In this document: one piece after another, positions 9,186-17,689 of the stretch
Layout of the letters: every line of letters starts with the position of its first letter
Numbering within the stretch: the stretch's first letter is position 1
From: DATCHW01 sp963806045
GTDB taxonomy: Bacteria; Bacteroidota; Ignavibacteria; Tepidaquicellales; Tepidaquicellaceae
Length of the DNA stretch: 64,000 bases
Assembly: GCA_963806045.1 (NCBI GenBank)
Contig: CAWDWP010000020.1
Coordinates: 124,001-188,000 of the forward strand
Direction: 5' to 3'
Made by a program: the position numbers and the translations under genes
The notes under the pieces: model-generated
The model's database searches: none
What the model saw: the letters and a program-made list of their open reading frames with translations, nothing else
What the model was told of the DNA's origin: nothing

Positions 9186-9220
9186 AAAACTACAATAGTT
9201 TTTAAAACTATTGTAGTTTT
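9186..9220. repeat. Perfect 17-base palindrome with one central base
   Basis: The arms 9186-9202 and 9204-9220 are exact reverse complements (core ACTACAATAGTTTT). It stands between two divergently oriented genes, so it is not an obvious terminator for either. The arm resembles the terminal repeat ACTACAAAAGTTT of the paired elements at 56083-56297 with one change, which suggests a shrunken relative of that family. Confidence 0.6.
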
Positions 9221-9271
9221 AATTCTCTATTAAAACATAAATTATAATTAAATGAAACCAAAATGGTGTTT

Positions 9272-9548
9272 CTATTGTCTAATAAGTAAGATAGATTTAT
9301 AATATAAATTTAATATATGAAAATAATAAAAATATTAGTGTTAGTTTTCACATTTTCCTGCATATTTTTATTTACGGCGGAAAGCAGCAATGCATTCCCC
9401 AGACATAGATTTGTAAGGATTCACAGTTTCGCACCAAGGTACAGAGTTGTACCTATAGGGTCATATTATTATGTAAGACCTCAAGTTGTTATTGTGAAAC
9501 CCAGGCATCATCACAGAAGAGTGCGATTAATTGTTTATTAGACAATAG
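9272..9548. repeat. 14-base perfect inverted repeat flanking a small ORF
   Basis: CTATTGTCTAATAA at 9272-9285 is the exact reverse complement of 9535-9548. The pair brackets the 74-codon gene at 9317-9541, and the right copy includes that gene's stop codon. It may be the ends of a tiny mobile unit, or a long-range RNA pairing around the ORF; no target duplication is clear. Confidence 0.5.
9317..9541 (+). CDS. Small secreted basic protein, unknown function
   Basis: The 74-residue product has a clear signal peptide: Met-Lys-Ile-Ile-Lys, a hydrophobic core to about residue 20, cleavage near Ser-Asn-Ala. The mature part is about 46 residues, very rich in Arg, His, Tyr and Val, with alternating Val/Ile/Arg that suggests beta strands and a His-His-His-Arg-Arg cluster near the end. 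No Cys and no family recognised. It could bind metal, nucleic acid or an acidic polysaccharide, but that is inference from composition. It stands alone on the plus strand between minus-strand genes and is flanked by a 14-base inverted repeat. Confidence 0.6.
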   Translation: MKIIKILVLVFTFSCIFLFTAESSNAFPRHRFVRIHSFAPRYRVVPIGSYYYVRPQVVIVKPRHHHRRVRLIVY

Positions 9549-9574
9549 GTAAGAGAAAATAAAGTGATTTAATA

Positions 9575-10600
9575 TTAAATTATCAGAACTTTAGCACCAC
9601 GGATTTTTTGATGCTTGAGTTCTGATATTGCCAAATTAGCATCTTCAAGTTTATATTCCTGATATTCGGGTCTAATGGGAATTTCAGAGGCAACCTTCAG
9701 AAATTGCTCAATATCAGAAGCCGAAACGTTCGCAACACTTTTAATTTCCTTTTCCATCCAGAGATGTTCCGCGTAATTTATTTTCAAAAGATAATCCTTA
9801 TCAATATCCTCTTTCCTGATTGCATTTATTACCAGACGTCCGCCGGGTTTAAGATTCCTGAGAGCTTCCACAACAGGTGACCAGACCGGTGTTGTATCAA
9901 TGATACTGTTTAACTTTTCAGGAGATAAATCTGTCGTATTGCCAGCCCAGTCAGCACCCAGATGAAGTGCGAATTCTCTTTCTTTCTCACTCCGGGCAAA
10001 GACAAATATTTTTGTACCGGGAAATTTATGCTTAACCATTTTAAGAACAAGATGTGCAGAAGCACCGAATCCTGTTAGACCTATATTCTGACCATCCCGG
10101 AGCAATGCGAGTTTAACAGAGCGATAACCTATGGCTCCTGCACAGAGCAAAGGTGCTGCTTCAGAGTCGGAAAATATATCGGGAATTAAAAATGCAGAAT
10201 CTTCGGGAACAGTCATATAATCTGCATAACCGCCATTTACATCCCTGCCTGTTGCCCTGAATTCCGCACAAAGATTATCGTTACCTTCCAGACAATAAAT
10301 GCATTTGCCGCACGAAGAGTATTTCCATCCCACTCCTACACGGTCTCCGATTTTGAACTTATGTGTTTTGTTTCCTTTTTTAATAATTTTCCCCACTACC
10401 TGATGACCAAGGATGATAGGGAGAACCGGAGGAGGTGTCCTGCCTTCAATTTCATCCAGTTCAGTATGGCAAACTCCGCAGGTATGAACTTTTATCAATA
10501 ATTCGATTCCAGTCGGAACGGGAATTGGAATATCTTTTAATTGAAGAGGTGAACGATTTTCATCAAGGTTACAAATTTTATCTAAAAATAATGCTTTCAT
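9575..10600 (-). CDS. Zinc-dependent alcohol dehydrogenase (AdhP-like)
   Basis: This 341-residue medium-chain dehydrogenase has catalytic zinc ligands Cys41 (in Cys-Gly-Val-Cys-His) and His66 (Gly-His-Gln). The structural zinc cluster is Cys97, Cys100, Cys103 and Cys111. The second half is the NAD(P)-binding Rossmann domain, with a Gly-Phe-Gly-Ala-Ser-Ala segment near residue 178 in place of the more usual Gly-x-Gly-x-x-Gly. It oxidises a primary alcohol or reduces an aldehyde with NAD(P). The next gene upstream, 10620-11456, is 19 bases away in the same direction, so cotranscription is likely although no functional link is clear. Confidence 0.9.
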   Translation of the reverse strand: MKALFLDKICNLDENRSPLQLKDIPIPVPTGIELLIKVHTCGVCHTELDEIEGRTPPPVLPIILGHQVVGKIIKKGNKTHKFKIGDRVGVGWKYSSCGKCIYCLEGNDNLCAEFRATGRDVNGGYADYMTVPEDSAFLIPDIFSDSEAAPLLCAGAIGYRSVKLALLRDGQNIGLTGFGASAHLVLKMVKHKFPGTKIFVFARSEKEREFALHLGADWAGNTTDLSPEKLNSIIDTTPVWSPVVEALRNLKPGGRLVINAIRKEDIDKDYLLKINYAEHLWMEKEIKSVANVSASDIEQFLKVASEIPIRPEYQEYKLEDANLAISELKHQKIRGAKVLII

Positions 10601-10619
10601 ATAGTAATATTTATTAGAA

Positions 10620-11456
10620 TTAATTATTTATTAATTCAACAAGAGCTTTACTGAGCTTTGAGGTAATTGGTCCGGGTAATCCATTATTAATCAATTTGTC
10701 CCCGACCTGCAGTACAGGAACAATATTCATTTTCGTACTTGTTAAGAATAACTCGTGATATTTATGCAAATCACCAGCCCTGATATTTAATTCAAAGACC
10801 TGAATTCCTAATTCTTTGCAAATATTTATAACGACTTTACGAGTAATTCCGGGAAGAATGTTACCTGATATAGGAGCAGTAAATAATACACGATCACGAA
10901 TGCCGCAAAAATTTGTATGCGAACCTTCAGTTATAAGTCCGTTACGCACGAGTAATGCTTCATCAGCATTATTTTCGTGAGCCTTTTGCATCGCTAAAAT
11001 ATTCGGGAGCAGTAAGGTGGTTTTAATATTGCATCCCAACCAGCGAATATCTTCAGTGAGTATAACGTTGAATCCTGGTTTTTCATTTTCCGGTTTAAGT
11101 TCTGAAACATTTACTAATACGGTGGGAGGAGTTCCGATTATGGGGAATAAATGATTTCTGGGTTTTGAAATGCCTCTTGTAATCTGAATATAAGCCGACG
11201 CTTTTGAATTTTTGAGATTATTTCTCAAGATTAATTCATCACATATTTCAAGTAGTTTATCTGTTCCGTTAAAATTAATTTTCAGATATTCCAGACCATT
11301 AATTAATCTTGAAAGATGGGAATCAAATTCGAAAAATTTCTTCCCTGTATATTTAATTACTTCATAAATTCCATCTGCAAACATAAAGCCCCTGTCATAC
11401 GGAGATATGAAGCAATCTTTTTCATTTATATAGTTACCGTTAAAATAAGTAATCAT
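10620..11456 (-). CDS. dat: D-amino acid / class IV aminotransferase
   Basis: This is a 278-residue fold-type IV PLP enzyme. Lys145 (in Gly-Cys-Asn-Ile-Lys-Thr) and Glu177 (in Ile-Thr-Glu-Gly-Ser-His-Thr-Asn) fall at the catalytic positions of Bacillus D-amino acid aminotransferase, and Ser-Pro-Tyr-Asp-Arg-Gly-Phe near residue 20 is the usual N-terminal signature. The expected reaction is interconversion of D-alanine and D-glutamate with 2-oxoacids for peptidoglycan. Branched-chain or aminodeoxychorismate-lyase activity is the main alternative within the family. It forms a short operon with the dehydrogenase downstream and the membrane-barrel gene upstream (gap 8 bases). Confidence 0.85.
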   Translation of the reverse strand: MITYFNGNYINEKDCFISPYDRGFMFADGIYEVIKYTGKKFFEFDSHLSRLINGLEYLKINFNGTDKLLEICDELILRNNLKNSKASAYIQITRGISKPRNHLFPIIGTPPTVLVNVSELKPENEKPGFNVILTEDIRWLGCNIKTTLLLPNILAMQKAHENNADEALLVRNGLITEGSHTNFCGIRDRVLFTAPISGNILPGITRKVVINICKELGIQVFELNIRAGDLHKYHELFLTSTKMNIVPVLQVGDKLINNGLPGPITSKLSKALVELINN

Positions 11457-11464
11457 AATAATTG

Positions 11465-12208
11465 TTAACTCTTTGGACCGAAAGTGAACTGGTAGCCAAT
11501 ATAACCCTGTAAAAAAGTCGTACCTTTTACACTTCTGCCGGCAGAAAAAAGAATATGGTGATGTTCGTTTGCATCAAAAACCATTCCTATGTTGATTCTT
11601 GTTTCGGGGGAATCATCTTCTGTTTTTGCAGTTGTATGATAGATTTCAGCGCCGATATTCAGGTTACCTGTAAACTTCCTCTGGATTTGCAATCCTGTAA
11701 ACCACCAGTTTTTATTTCCGGAACCGGGATTTATCCAATAACCTGTACCACCGTAAGAAGTCCAATCTCCAAAACTTTTCTGAATCCAAACAGGCAGGAA
11801 GACCTGGGTATTGCCACTTCCCAATCCTCGGGTTTGACTTCCTGTCGGGAGTTCAACCAATGGAAAGATACCGATTTGCGGTAAAGAAGTTGTTTCCTTA
11901 ATGAACCTGTATTTAAATCCAAGTTCAGCATCACTTACTCCATAAGATGTTTTACCATTAGAGGGTGAGTTAAAAGCAAGAGGAGCAATAACGTGAAGCT
12001 GCAAATCCGGAATTACACCATAATTCACTTCCATTTGCGGTGCGGTACCGGACCAACCGCCTGCGTCATGAACAGAGTGTGATGAAACATAGATTTCCCA
12101 GTGCTGAAATTCGACAGGCTCAGGGTCATCCGTATCAAACGGCGGACCGGCTATTGCCAAAGAGGTAAATGATAAAATTATTAATATTATGAGATAAATT
12201 TTTTTCAT
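11465..12208 (-). CDS. Outer-membrane beta-barrel protein, transporter-like
   Basis: The 247-residue protein has a signal peptide ending near Ala-Ile-Ala-Gly. It then shows the Gly-Pro-Pro-Phe-Asp-Thr-Asp-Asp-Pro-Glu-Pro start and alternating aromatic/polar strands of a family often labelled transporter or MetA-pathway phenol degradation protein. The final strand ends in Phe-Thr-Phe-Gly. About ten amphipathic strands can be counted, consistent with a small barrel. Substrate unknown. It is 8 bases upstream of the aminotransferase gene in the same direction. Confidence 0.7.
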   Translation of the reverse strand: MKKIYLIILIILSFTSLAIAGPPFDTDDPEPVEFQHWEIYVSSHSVHDAGGWSGTAPQMEVNYGVIPDLQLHVIAPLAFNSPSNGKTSYGVSDAELGFKYRFIKETTSLPQIGIFPLVELPTGSQTRGLGSGNTQVFLPVWIQKSFGDWTSYGGTGYWINPGSGNKNWWFTGLQIQRKFTGNLNIGAEIYHTTAKTEDDSPETRINIGMVFDANEHHHILFSAGRSVKGTTFLQGYIGYQFTFGPKS

Positions 12209-12278
12209 AAAGTAATAATAACAAAAAAACTATTAATGTTTAATTGTTTTTTAAGTCCTATATGAAATAAAAATTTTG

Positions 12279-13500
12279 TTAATTACCATACAGAGTTCGA
12301 ACCAGGTTTTCGTATTCTTTGCTCATTTTCAAACCTCTTCTGCCCATTACGATTTGTGCGGTTTGCAGAGCTTCTTCAATTCTATATTTAGAGACATCCC
12401 GTCCATAAATATTCCAGGAAAATGATTTAACTGATTTTGGAGGGAAACCGCTTCCGGCTATGTTAGCAAAAATTCCTATTATGCTTCCGGTGTTCATCAT
12501 AGTATTTATACCAAATTTGGTATGGTCGCCTACAAGGCTTCCGAGAAACTGCATACCTGTATTGAAATTTTTTCCTTCGAATGAAACACTGATTTTTGAA
12601 TAATTATTTTTAAGATTGCTGGTTACGGTGTCAGCTCCGAAATTAACGAATTCGCAGGCATATGTATGACCGATAAATCCATCATGCTGCTTATTAACAT
12701 AAGCGTGAAAGATGGAGTGTGAGACTTCACCTGCTACGCGGGATTCAGAGCCAATATAATTCGGACCATACAATTTTGCACCCGCCTTTATAATACAATT
12801 TTTTCCTATATAAATCGGACCTTTAATGTATGCGAATGGTTCGATTACAACGTCTTTATCAATAAAAACGATTCCATCAGATGCATCAAGAACACTATGG
12901 GGATATACTTTTAACATTCTTACCGATATAAATATCTGATTCATTTATGAGGTTACTAAATTTCTTTTTCGGAGATAATTTTTTATTTGAAATCAATTTT
13001 AAATCTTCAGGAAGCATATGGTCAAAATATTTTATAACATCCCAGGCATATTCCATTATCAATAATTCACTTCCGGTCCTGAGACTTTTGAAATCGATAT
13101 TTTTAAGTTCACCTTTAAATTTTAAATCATCATCAGGATTCCTTTCCCTGATATTTTCTTTTAAAATCAAAGCTGCGATGAGTGTATCACCATGCATCAA
13201 TATCCAGTTTTTTCCTTTAATTTTCGTAATGGTATTGAACTGCTTTTTAGAAAGAAGCACGCGGGAATTGATGTATAAAGTATCAGCGGGTTTAAATTTA
13301 TTTATAGGATTCCCGGGATATATGCTTTTAAGGTAAGGGGCTTTTCCCCTTTGCGTGAAAAGCGAAATCTTTTTTCCGGAAAATATTTCTAATCTTTCCT
13401 TCACTGAAAAAACTCCGCATTTGATATCGAATGTTCCCCTTAATAAATTCAGAGGATAGAAATTCTGACAAGTTTTATCTTCAAAAATTATAATTTCCAT
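12279..13500 (-). CDS. GlmU-like sugar nucleotidyltransferase with left-handed beta-helix, frameshifted
   Basis: Two overlapping frames make one 406-residue protein. The N-terminal half (from ATG at 13500) has an atypical nucleotidyltransferase start, Asn-Leu-Leu-Arg-Gly-Thr-Phe-Asp-Ile and His-Gly-Asp-Thr-Leu, as in the putative GlmU-like transferases of Bacteroidota. The C-terminal half is hexapeptide repeats (Ile-Gly-Lys-Asn-Cys-Ile-Ile-Lys-Ala-Gly-Ala) forming a beta-helix. Removing one T from the T4 run at 12909-12912 (A4 on the coding strand) restores Ile-Tyr-Ile-Gly-Lys-Asn-Val-Lys-Val-Tyr-Pro-His across the join. It probably makes or modifies a UDP-amino sugar. It is not canonical GlmU: the classical Leu-Ala-Ala-Gly-x-Gly-Thr-Arg-Met is absent. 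Confidence 0.75.
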
Positions 13501-13528
13501 TTCTTTACTCCCATTTTAATTTTTAAAG

Positions 13529-13559
13529 AAAAAAAGCCAACATTTTGGATGCCGGCTTT
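13529..13559 (-). terminator. Rho-independent terminator after rpmE
   Basis: On the minus strand AAGCCGGCA and TGTTGGCTT pair over 9 positions (two G-U) around a 7-base loop and are followed by a T run (13529-13533). It lies 27 bases past the L31 stop and just upstream of the GlmU-like gene. Confidence 0.75.
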
Positions 13560-13585
13560 ATGATGATGTAATTGATTTCAACTCT

Positions 13586-13819
13586 TTATGCTTTAGGTTC
13601 TGTTTTCCTCGTTTTTCCGTATTTCTTCATGAATTTCTCTACTCTTCCGGCTGTATCCATAATTTTCTGCGTACCGGTAAAGAACGGATGGCAGAGGGAA
13701 CAAACTTCAACCTTAATTTCAGGAACAGTAGAACGAGTAGTAAAAAGAATTCCTCTGTTTTCACCACAGTTGCAAATCACGTTACATTTGTAATATTTCG
13801 GATGTATGTTCTTTTTCAT
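13586..13819 (-). CDS. rpmE: 50S ribosomal protein L31
   Basis: This 77-residue protein begins Met-Lys-Lys-Asn-Ile-His-Pro-Lys-Tyr, the standard L31 start. It carries the zinc-site cysteines Cys16, Cys18, Cys40 and Cys43 (Cys-Ser-Leu-Cys-His-Pro-Phe-Phe-Thr-Gly), so it is the zinc-binding form of L31. The Gly-Arg-Val-Glu-Lys-Phe-x-x-Lys-Tyr end is also typical. L31 sits at the 50S central protuberance and bridges to the 30S. The gene appears monocistronic with its own terminator. Confidence 0.97.
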   Translation of the reverse strand: MKKNIHPKYYKCNVICNCGENRGILFTTRSTVPEIKVEVCSLCHPFFTGTQKIMDTAGRVEKFMKKYGKTRKTEPKA

Positions 13820-13941
13820 GATAATCTGTCTCTAAATTTTATTAAAAAAGGATAAATTACTGAAATTAATCAACAGATTCAAGTATTTATGGAAACAAAT
13901 CAAAATCCTCCGAAAAGTGTGTAAAACAGTCAAAGGATGAA

Positions 13942-14376
13942 TTATCCGGAATACTGAATATATGCGTTAAGGGTTTCTATCTTTTCATCCTTGAGCTGAA
14001 TATCGTGCAATAATAAATCCCTCATTGATAAAATGCCAATAAGATTTTTCCCTTCGATAATGGGAATATGCCTGATACTTTCCTGCTTCATTATCTTTAT
14101 ACAATATTCAATTGTATCGGAAGACTCAACCACAATTACCTCTTTGGTCATCACTTCATCAATGATTGTAGAACGGATATCCAGTTCTTTTGCAGCACAT
14201 CTCCTCAGCAAATCCCTTTCCGAGAATATTCCTTTCAGAACGTTCTTCTCACCCAGGACGGGAACAGCACCGATATTATGCAAATCCATAAACTTTACAA
14301 CATCAAATATATTCATACCCGACTTTACAAAGAAAAGTCTTTTATCCCTGAGAAGTTCTTTTAATGTTGTTGTCAT
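13942..14376 (-). CDS. CBS-domain protein
   Basis: The 144-residue product consists of two CBS motifs, about residues 8-70 and 76-132. Signatures are Asn-Ile-Gly-Ala-Val-Pro-Val-Leu, Gly-Ile-Phe-Ser-Glu-Arg-Asp-Leu-Leu-Arg and Ile-Arg-His-Ile-Pro-Ile-Ile followed by Gly-Ile-Leu-Ser-Met-Arg-Asp-Leu. A tandem pair forms one Bateman module that binds adenine nucleotides. Nothing is fused to it, so it is a stand-alone energy or ligand sensor whose partner is unknown. A 120-base gap separates it from rpmE. Confidence 0.92.
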   Translation of the reverse strand: MTTTLKELLRDKRLFFVKSGMNIFDVVKFMDLHNIGAVPVLGEKNVLKGIFSERDLLRRCAAKELDIRSTIIDEVMTKEVIVVESSDTIEYCIKIMKQESIRHIPIIEGKNLIGILSMRDLLLHDIQLKDEKIETLNAYIQYSG

Positions 14377-14556
14377 TGCTTTTTTTTCTAAAAGATAGGT
14401 AATTTCAATAAATAAAACAACAGGACAAAAACAATTAATAATTAATAATTAGTCCTCCCGGTAGGATCTTCGATAATTAGTAATTAAGAGGAAAAATAAA
14501 TAGGATTAGAAAAACAGACAGACCGGGGGAGAATAATAAAATAAAATTGTTGAAAT

Positions 14557-14587
14557 AAAAAAACGAAGGGGCATTGCCCCTTCGTTT
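14557..14587 (-). terminator. Rho-independent terminator of the choice-of-anchor T9SS gene
   Basis: Perfect 13-base arms (14561-14573 and 14575-14587, core CGAAGGGGCA) surround one base, and the minus strand continues into T-rich sequence. It begins 26 bases past the stop at 14614. Confidence 0.9.
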
Positions 14588-14613
14588 CTGAAAAAATTTA
14601 AATTATGTGTAAT

Positions 14614-15606
14614 TTATTTTACAAGGACCATTGATTTCATATCTGTGAATTTGTCCGTTTGAATTCTGTAGAAGTAAACACCGCTAGTCAATTTAGCTGC
14701 ATTGAAGTTCAGGGAATAAGTTCCTGCATCCTTAACTTCATTTACGAGTGTAGCAACTTCTTTACCCAATATATCAAATATTTTCAATGATACAAAACCT
14801 TTACCTGCAACCGCATATTCAATGGATGTTGAAGGATTGAAAGGATTCGGATAATTTTGGCTTAATTTATAAGCATCAGGAACTATGGTTTCATTCCTTA
14901 TTTCGGTGAGCTGTGCAGTCGAACTAATAAGATCAAGACTGAAAGATGCACCGTCAAGGTTCGGATCTGTTACCCATTCTCTGAAACCGATATAGATATT
15001 GGAGCCGGGAGGAACTAAACCTCCGATATTAAATTTATATTGCACCCATCCGGAATCAGCCGGCTGGAATGCATTTGCATATACGGAAACAGTCATAGCT
15101 GCAACTGTTGGAGTAGTTGTAGATATCTTTACATTGAAGTTATCAAGATAATTTCCGAATTTCCTGAGCCAGAAAGAGAGCGAGTCACCCGCCTGTATAT
15201 TAGAAAGCTTTGGAGAGACAACCCATTGGTCACAAGTTGTGGCGCCGCCGGTTAAATAATTTGCGAAAGCAACTCCTGTGCCGCCACCTACCGGGACTGT
15301 AATATTACCGCCATTAAATCCGGGAACAGGTGTCGTTCCATTAGTTTGTCTTGCCCAGCCTGTTCCTCCGGTTGGTGTGATTTTTATCCAGCCTGTTGGA
15401 GGAAAAGTTGTGGATTCAAAAGATTCAGCCAAAACTGCCAAAGGACTCATAAGAGGAGGACCAAAAACAGTTATGGGATTATTACTGGTTCCGGAATGAG
15501 TTCCGGGTGTTTTCTTGTTCGGGGAATTGTCTGTTAAGACAAAACCCAATATCAGAGATGAAACAATTATCAATGATACAAGAACGAAAGAGAATTTACT
15601 TTTCAT
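14614..15606 (-). CDS. T9SS-exported protein with choice-of-anchor J (cleaved adhesin) domain
   Basis: This 330-residue protein has an N-terminal signal segment (hydrophobic residues 5-25). A lectin-like domain at about 60-225 begins Glu-Ser-Phe-Glu-Ser-Thr-x-Phe-Pro-Pro-Thr-Gly-Trp and includes Thr-Cys-Asp-Gln-Trp-Val-Val-Ser-Pro; this is the choice-of-anchor J / cleaved adhesin fold of gingipain adhesins. The last 85 residues form the T9SS type A domain (NYPNPFNPST, final Val-Leu-Val-Lys). It is likely a surface adhesin or carbohydrate-binding protein. It is monocistronic, with a strong terminator. Confidence 0.88.
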   Translation of the reverse strand: MKSKFSFVLVSLIIVSSLILGFVLTDNSPNKKTPGTHSGTSNNPITVFGPPLMSPLAVLAESFESTTFPPTGWIKITPTGGTGWARQTNGTTPVPGFNGGNITVPVGGGTGVAFANYLTGGATTCDQWVVSPKLSNIQAGDSLSFWLRKFGNYLDNFNVKISTTTPTVAAMTVSVYANAFQPADSGWVQYKFNIGGLVPPGSNIYIGFREWVTDPNLDGASFSLDLISSTAQLTEIRNETIVPDAYKLSQNYPNPFNPSTSIEYAVAGKGFVSLKIFDILGKEVATLVNEVKDAGTYSLNFNAAKLTSGVYFYRIQTDKFTDMKSMVLVK

Positions 15607-15706
15607 TAGATTAATAAGTTTAATTTATAAAAATGCAACATTTTTTTTAATATCCGTTAATTTGTATAAAATAATCCATTTTATCAACTTAAAATCGAAA
15701 ATTTAT

Positions 15707-16840
15707 TCATTTCTTCTTAAAATTTCTGGCATATTCTATCCTTTTTCCCAGCGAAGGGTGGGAATGAAAGAGTATTTCTATCCATTTCTTAGGATTCTTA
15801 TCCGAAAGATTCTGTAAGGAAAGTTTTTCGAGAGCAGAGGCAAAATTATTGTTATCGGAGCAAGTCTCAAGCGCATAATTATCAGCCTGCCATTCAAACT
15901 TTCTTGAAATAAAATTTGACAGTGGAGAAATTAGAGAAATAAAAGACGCTTAAATATAGAAACAGTAATGGAAGAACTGACAAAGTGTAAAGTTTCCAAT
16001 CTGAACAGAATAGTGTTTTACTGTAAATAAATGATACAGATATACAAACCGGTAAATGAGATTACTGGTGGATAAAATCATTAATTTCAGAATATGCTTC
16101 ATTTTATAATGTCCAAGTTCATGCGCGAATATTGATTCAATTTCATCTTCTGAAAAATTTTGTAATAGAGTATCTCCGAGAATTATTCTTTTTGACTTTC
16201 CCATTCCTGTAAATGCAGCATTGGCTTTTTTTGTATCTTTGCTCATATCGAAAGTGAAAATTCCCTCAACTTTTACTCCGGTCTTATCGCATAAATAAAT
16301 GATTTTATTATTCAGCGATTCATTTTCTACAGGTTTGAACTTATAGAACAAAGGGAAAATTATGACAGGTGCAACTCTTGCCAATAATACAGAAAAAAAG
16401 AATAGAAAAAATCCCGTTATATACCACCAATCGTGCGGATAATTTCTTAATATATAATAAAACACAAGAAGAACAGGCACTCCCAGAACTGTCCCAACCG
16501 CGAGACCTTTTAAATCTTCTTTGAAATAAGAGAAAAGTGTCTGGTTGGAAAGATTATACTTATGTTCGAGAATATATCCGGAATAAAAACTTAGCGGAAA
16601 TGTTAATATTCCTTCTAATACGGCAATTGATGCTACAAAAATAAGAAGAGCGATATAGATATTATCTGTAAAATTTACAGCGACTTTTTCGAGCTCACGG
16701 CTTAAGCCCGTCATAAATAATAGGAAAATTATTATAAATGATAATATCGATTTTCTAAAAGATAACTTTTGTTTTAATTCGGAATATCTTTTTGCCGATA
16801 TTTCACGTTCTTTATTTCGTTCTTCTGTGTTATCTGTCAT
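15707..16840 (-). CDS. M48-family membrane zinc metalloprotease (Ste24/CAAX-protease type), interrupted
   Basis: Five or so hydrophobic segments precede the zinc motif His240-Glu-Leu-Gly-His244. An in-frame TAA at 15950-15952 ends the open frame at residue 296. The same frame then reads on to 15707 with the third zinc ligand in Ser-Arg-Lys-Phe-Glu-Trp-Gln-Ala-Asp-Asn-Tyr-Ala and the closing His-Pro-Ser-Leu-Gly-Lys-Arg-Ile. Between about 15930 and 15985 another frame reads Leu-Pro-Leu-Leu-Phe-Leu-Tyr-Leu, a better membrane helix. A compensating pair of one-base errors therefore explains the stop better than a point mutation. The full length is about 377 residues, near the family norm. It probably cleaves membrane or prenylated proteins, or does quality control. 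Confidence 0.8.
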
Positions 16841-16844
16841 AAGT

Positions 16845-17639
16845 TCAGGATGGAATCAAGAAAGAAGATATGACAACCCATAAAATCCAAATAGCAAAAA
16901 CCACGAAATATATTGTGTTTGTTTTTAACTTTCCGACTTTGATAAGACCTATACAGACAATGATGACCGACCAAATTGAAAAGACATCAAATTTCATTAT
17001 CAATGAGTGTATTGTATTTCCTACACTGGCTTCCGAGAGAATTAAACCAAGACTGAAATTACTGAGTGTTCCCAGGATAATTGACAGGACGGTTTCCAGA
17101 ATTTTCCCGATAGCGCCTATAACAAAAGAGAGTCCAACAACATTCAGGATATTTGTGAAGTTAGTATCTCCTTTCAGCACTTTAAGGCAGATAAGATATA
17201 TGAGAGACATAAGAACCATAATGAAAAAAGGACCGATAACACTTGCGCCAACAGCTATACCTATCGCAAATGGGCTTTTGGGATCCATAAATTTTTCTGC
17301 AGATTCCATAGCAACTTTTTTCTGCTCTTCTGTCATTTTACCATCCTTAACACTTTTATCAAATCTCTCCTCCATGCTCTTTCTCTGTTTATCCATAACC
17401 GAACTGTACAACTCTTTGTCCGAATAGAATAAAAAGACAGCTATAAGGCTGGCAATAATGAAAATAATTATAGGAGTGACCCAGTAAATACGGGGTTTTA
17501 TTGCTGCAATTCTTTCGAAAGTTGCTGAAGGTTCTGTAATAATTCCCGTGACTGCCTCCATTTTTCCGATGGGTTCATTTTCATCGATGAGGTCCGGATT
17601 TTGTTCTTCCGGCGGATTAGGGTAGTTATCTTCTGACAT
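16845..17639 (-). CDS. YIP1-like multi-pass membrane protein
   Basis: The 264-residue protein has an acidic Pro/Asn/Glu-rich N-terminus, then Ile-Ile-Thr-Glu-Pro-Ser-Ala-Thr-Phe near residue 34, which resembles the entry motif of bacterial YIP1-family proteins. Five hydrophobic segments follow (about 55-75, 125-150, 165-190, 215-232 and 240-260). A charged Lys/Glu-rich stretch at 76-115 sits between the first two. The function of the bacterial members is unknown. The stop lies 4 bases before the M48 protease start, so the two are one operon. Confidence 0.75.
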   Translation of the reverse strand: MSEDNYPNPPEEQNPDLIDENEPIGKMEAVTGIITEPSATFERIAAIKPRIYWVTPIIIFIIASLIAVFLFYSDKELYSSVMDKQRKSMEERFDKSVKDGKMTEEQKKVAMESAEKFMDPKSPFAIGIAVGASVIGPFFIMVLMSLIYLICLKVLKGDTNFTNILNVVGLSFVIGAIGKILETVLSIILGTLSNFSLGLILSEASVGNTIHSLIMKFDVFSIWSVIIVCIGLIKVGKLKTNTIYFVVFAIWILWVVISSFLIPS

Positions 17640-17689
17640 AATTTTATGATTTAAGGTTTTATTATACTGAAAATTAATGGTTTATTAAA

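Noticed and set aside
12279..13500. Canonical bifunctional GlmU
   Set aside because: The N-terminal pyrophosphorylase signature Leu-x-x-Gly-x-Gly-Thr-x-Met is absent; only the beta-helix half is GlmU-like.
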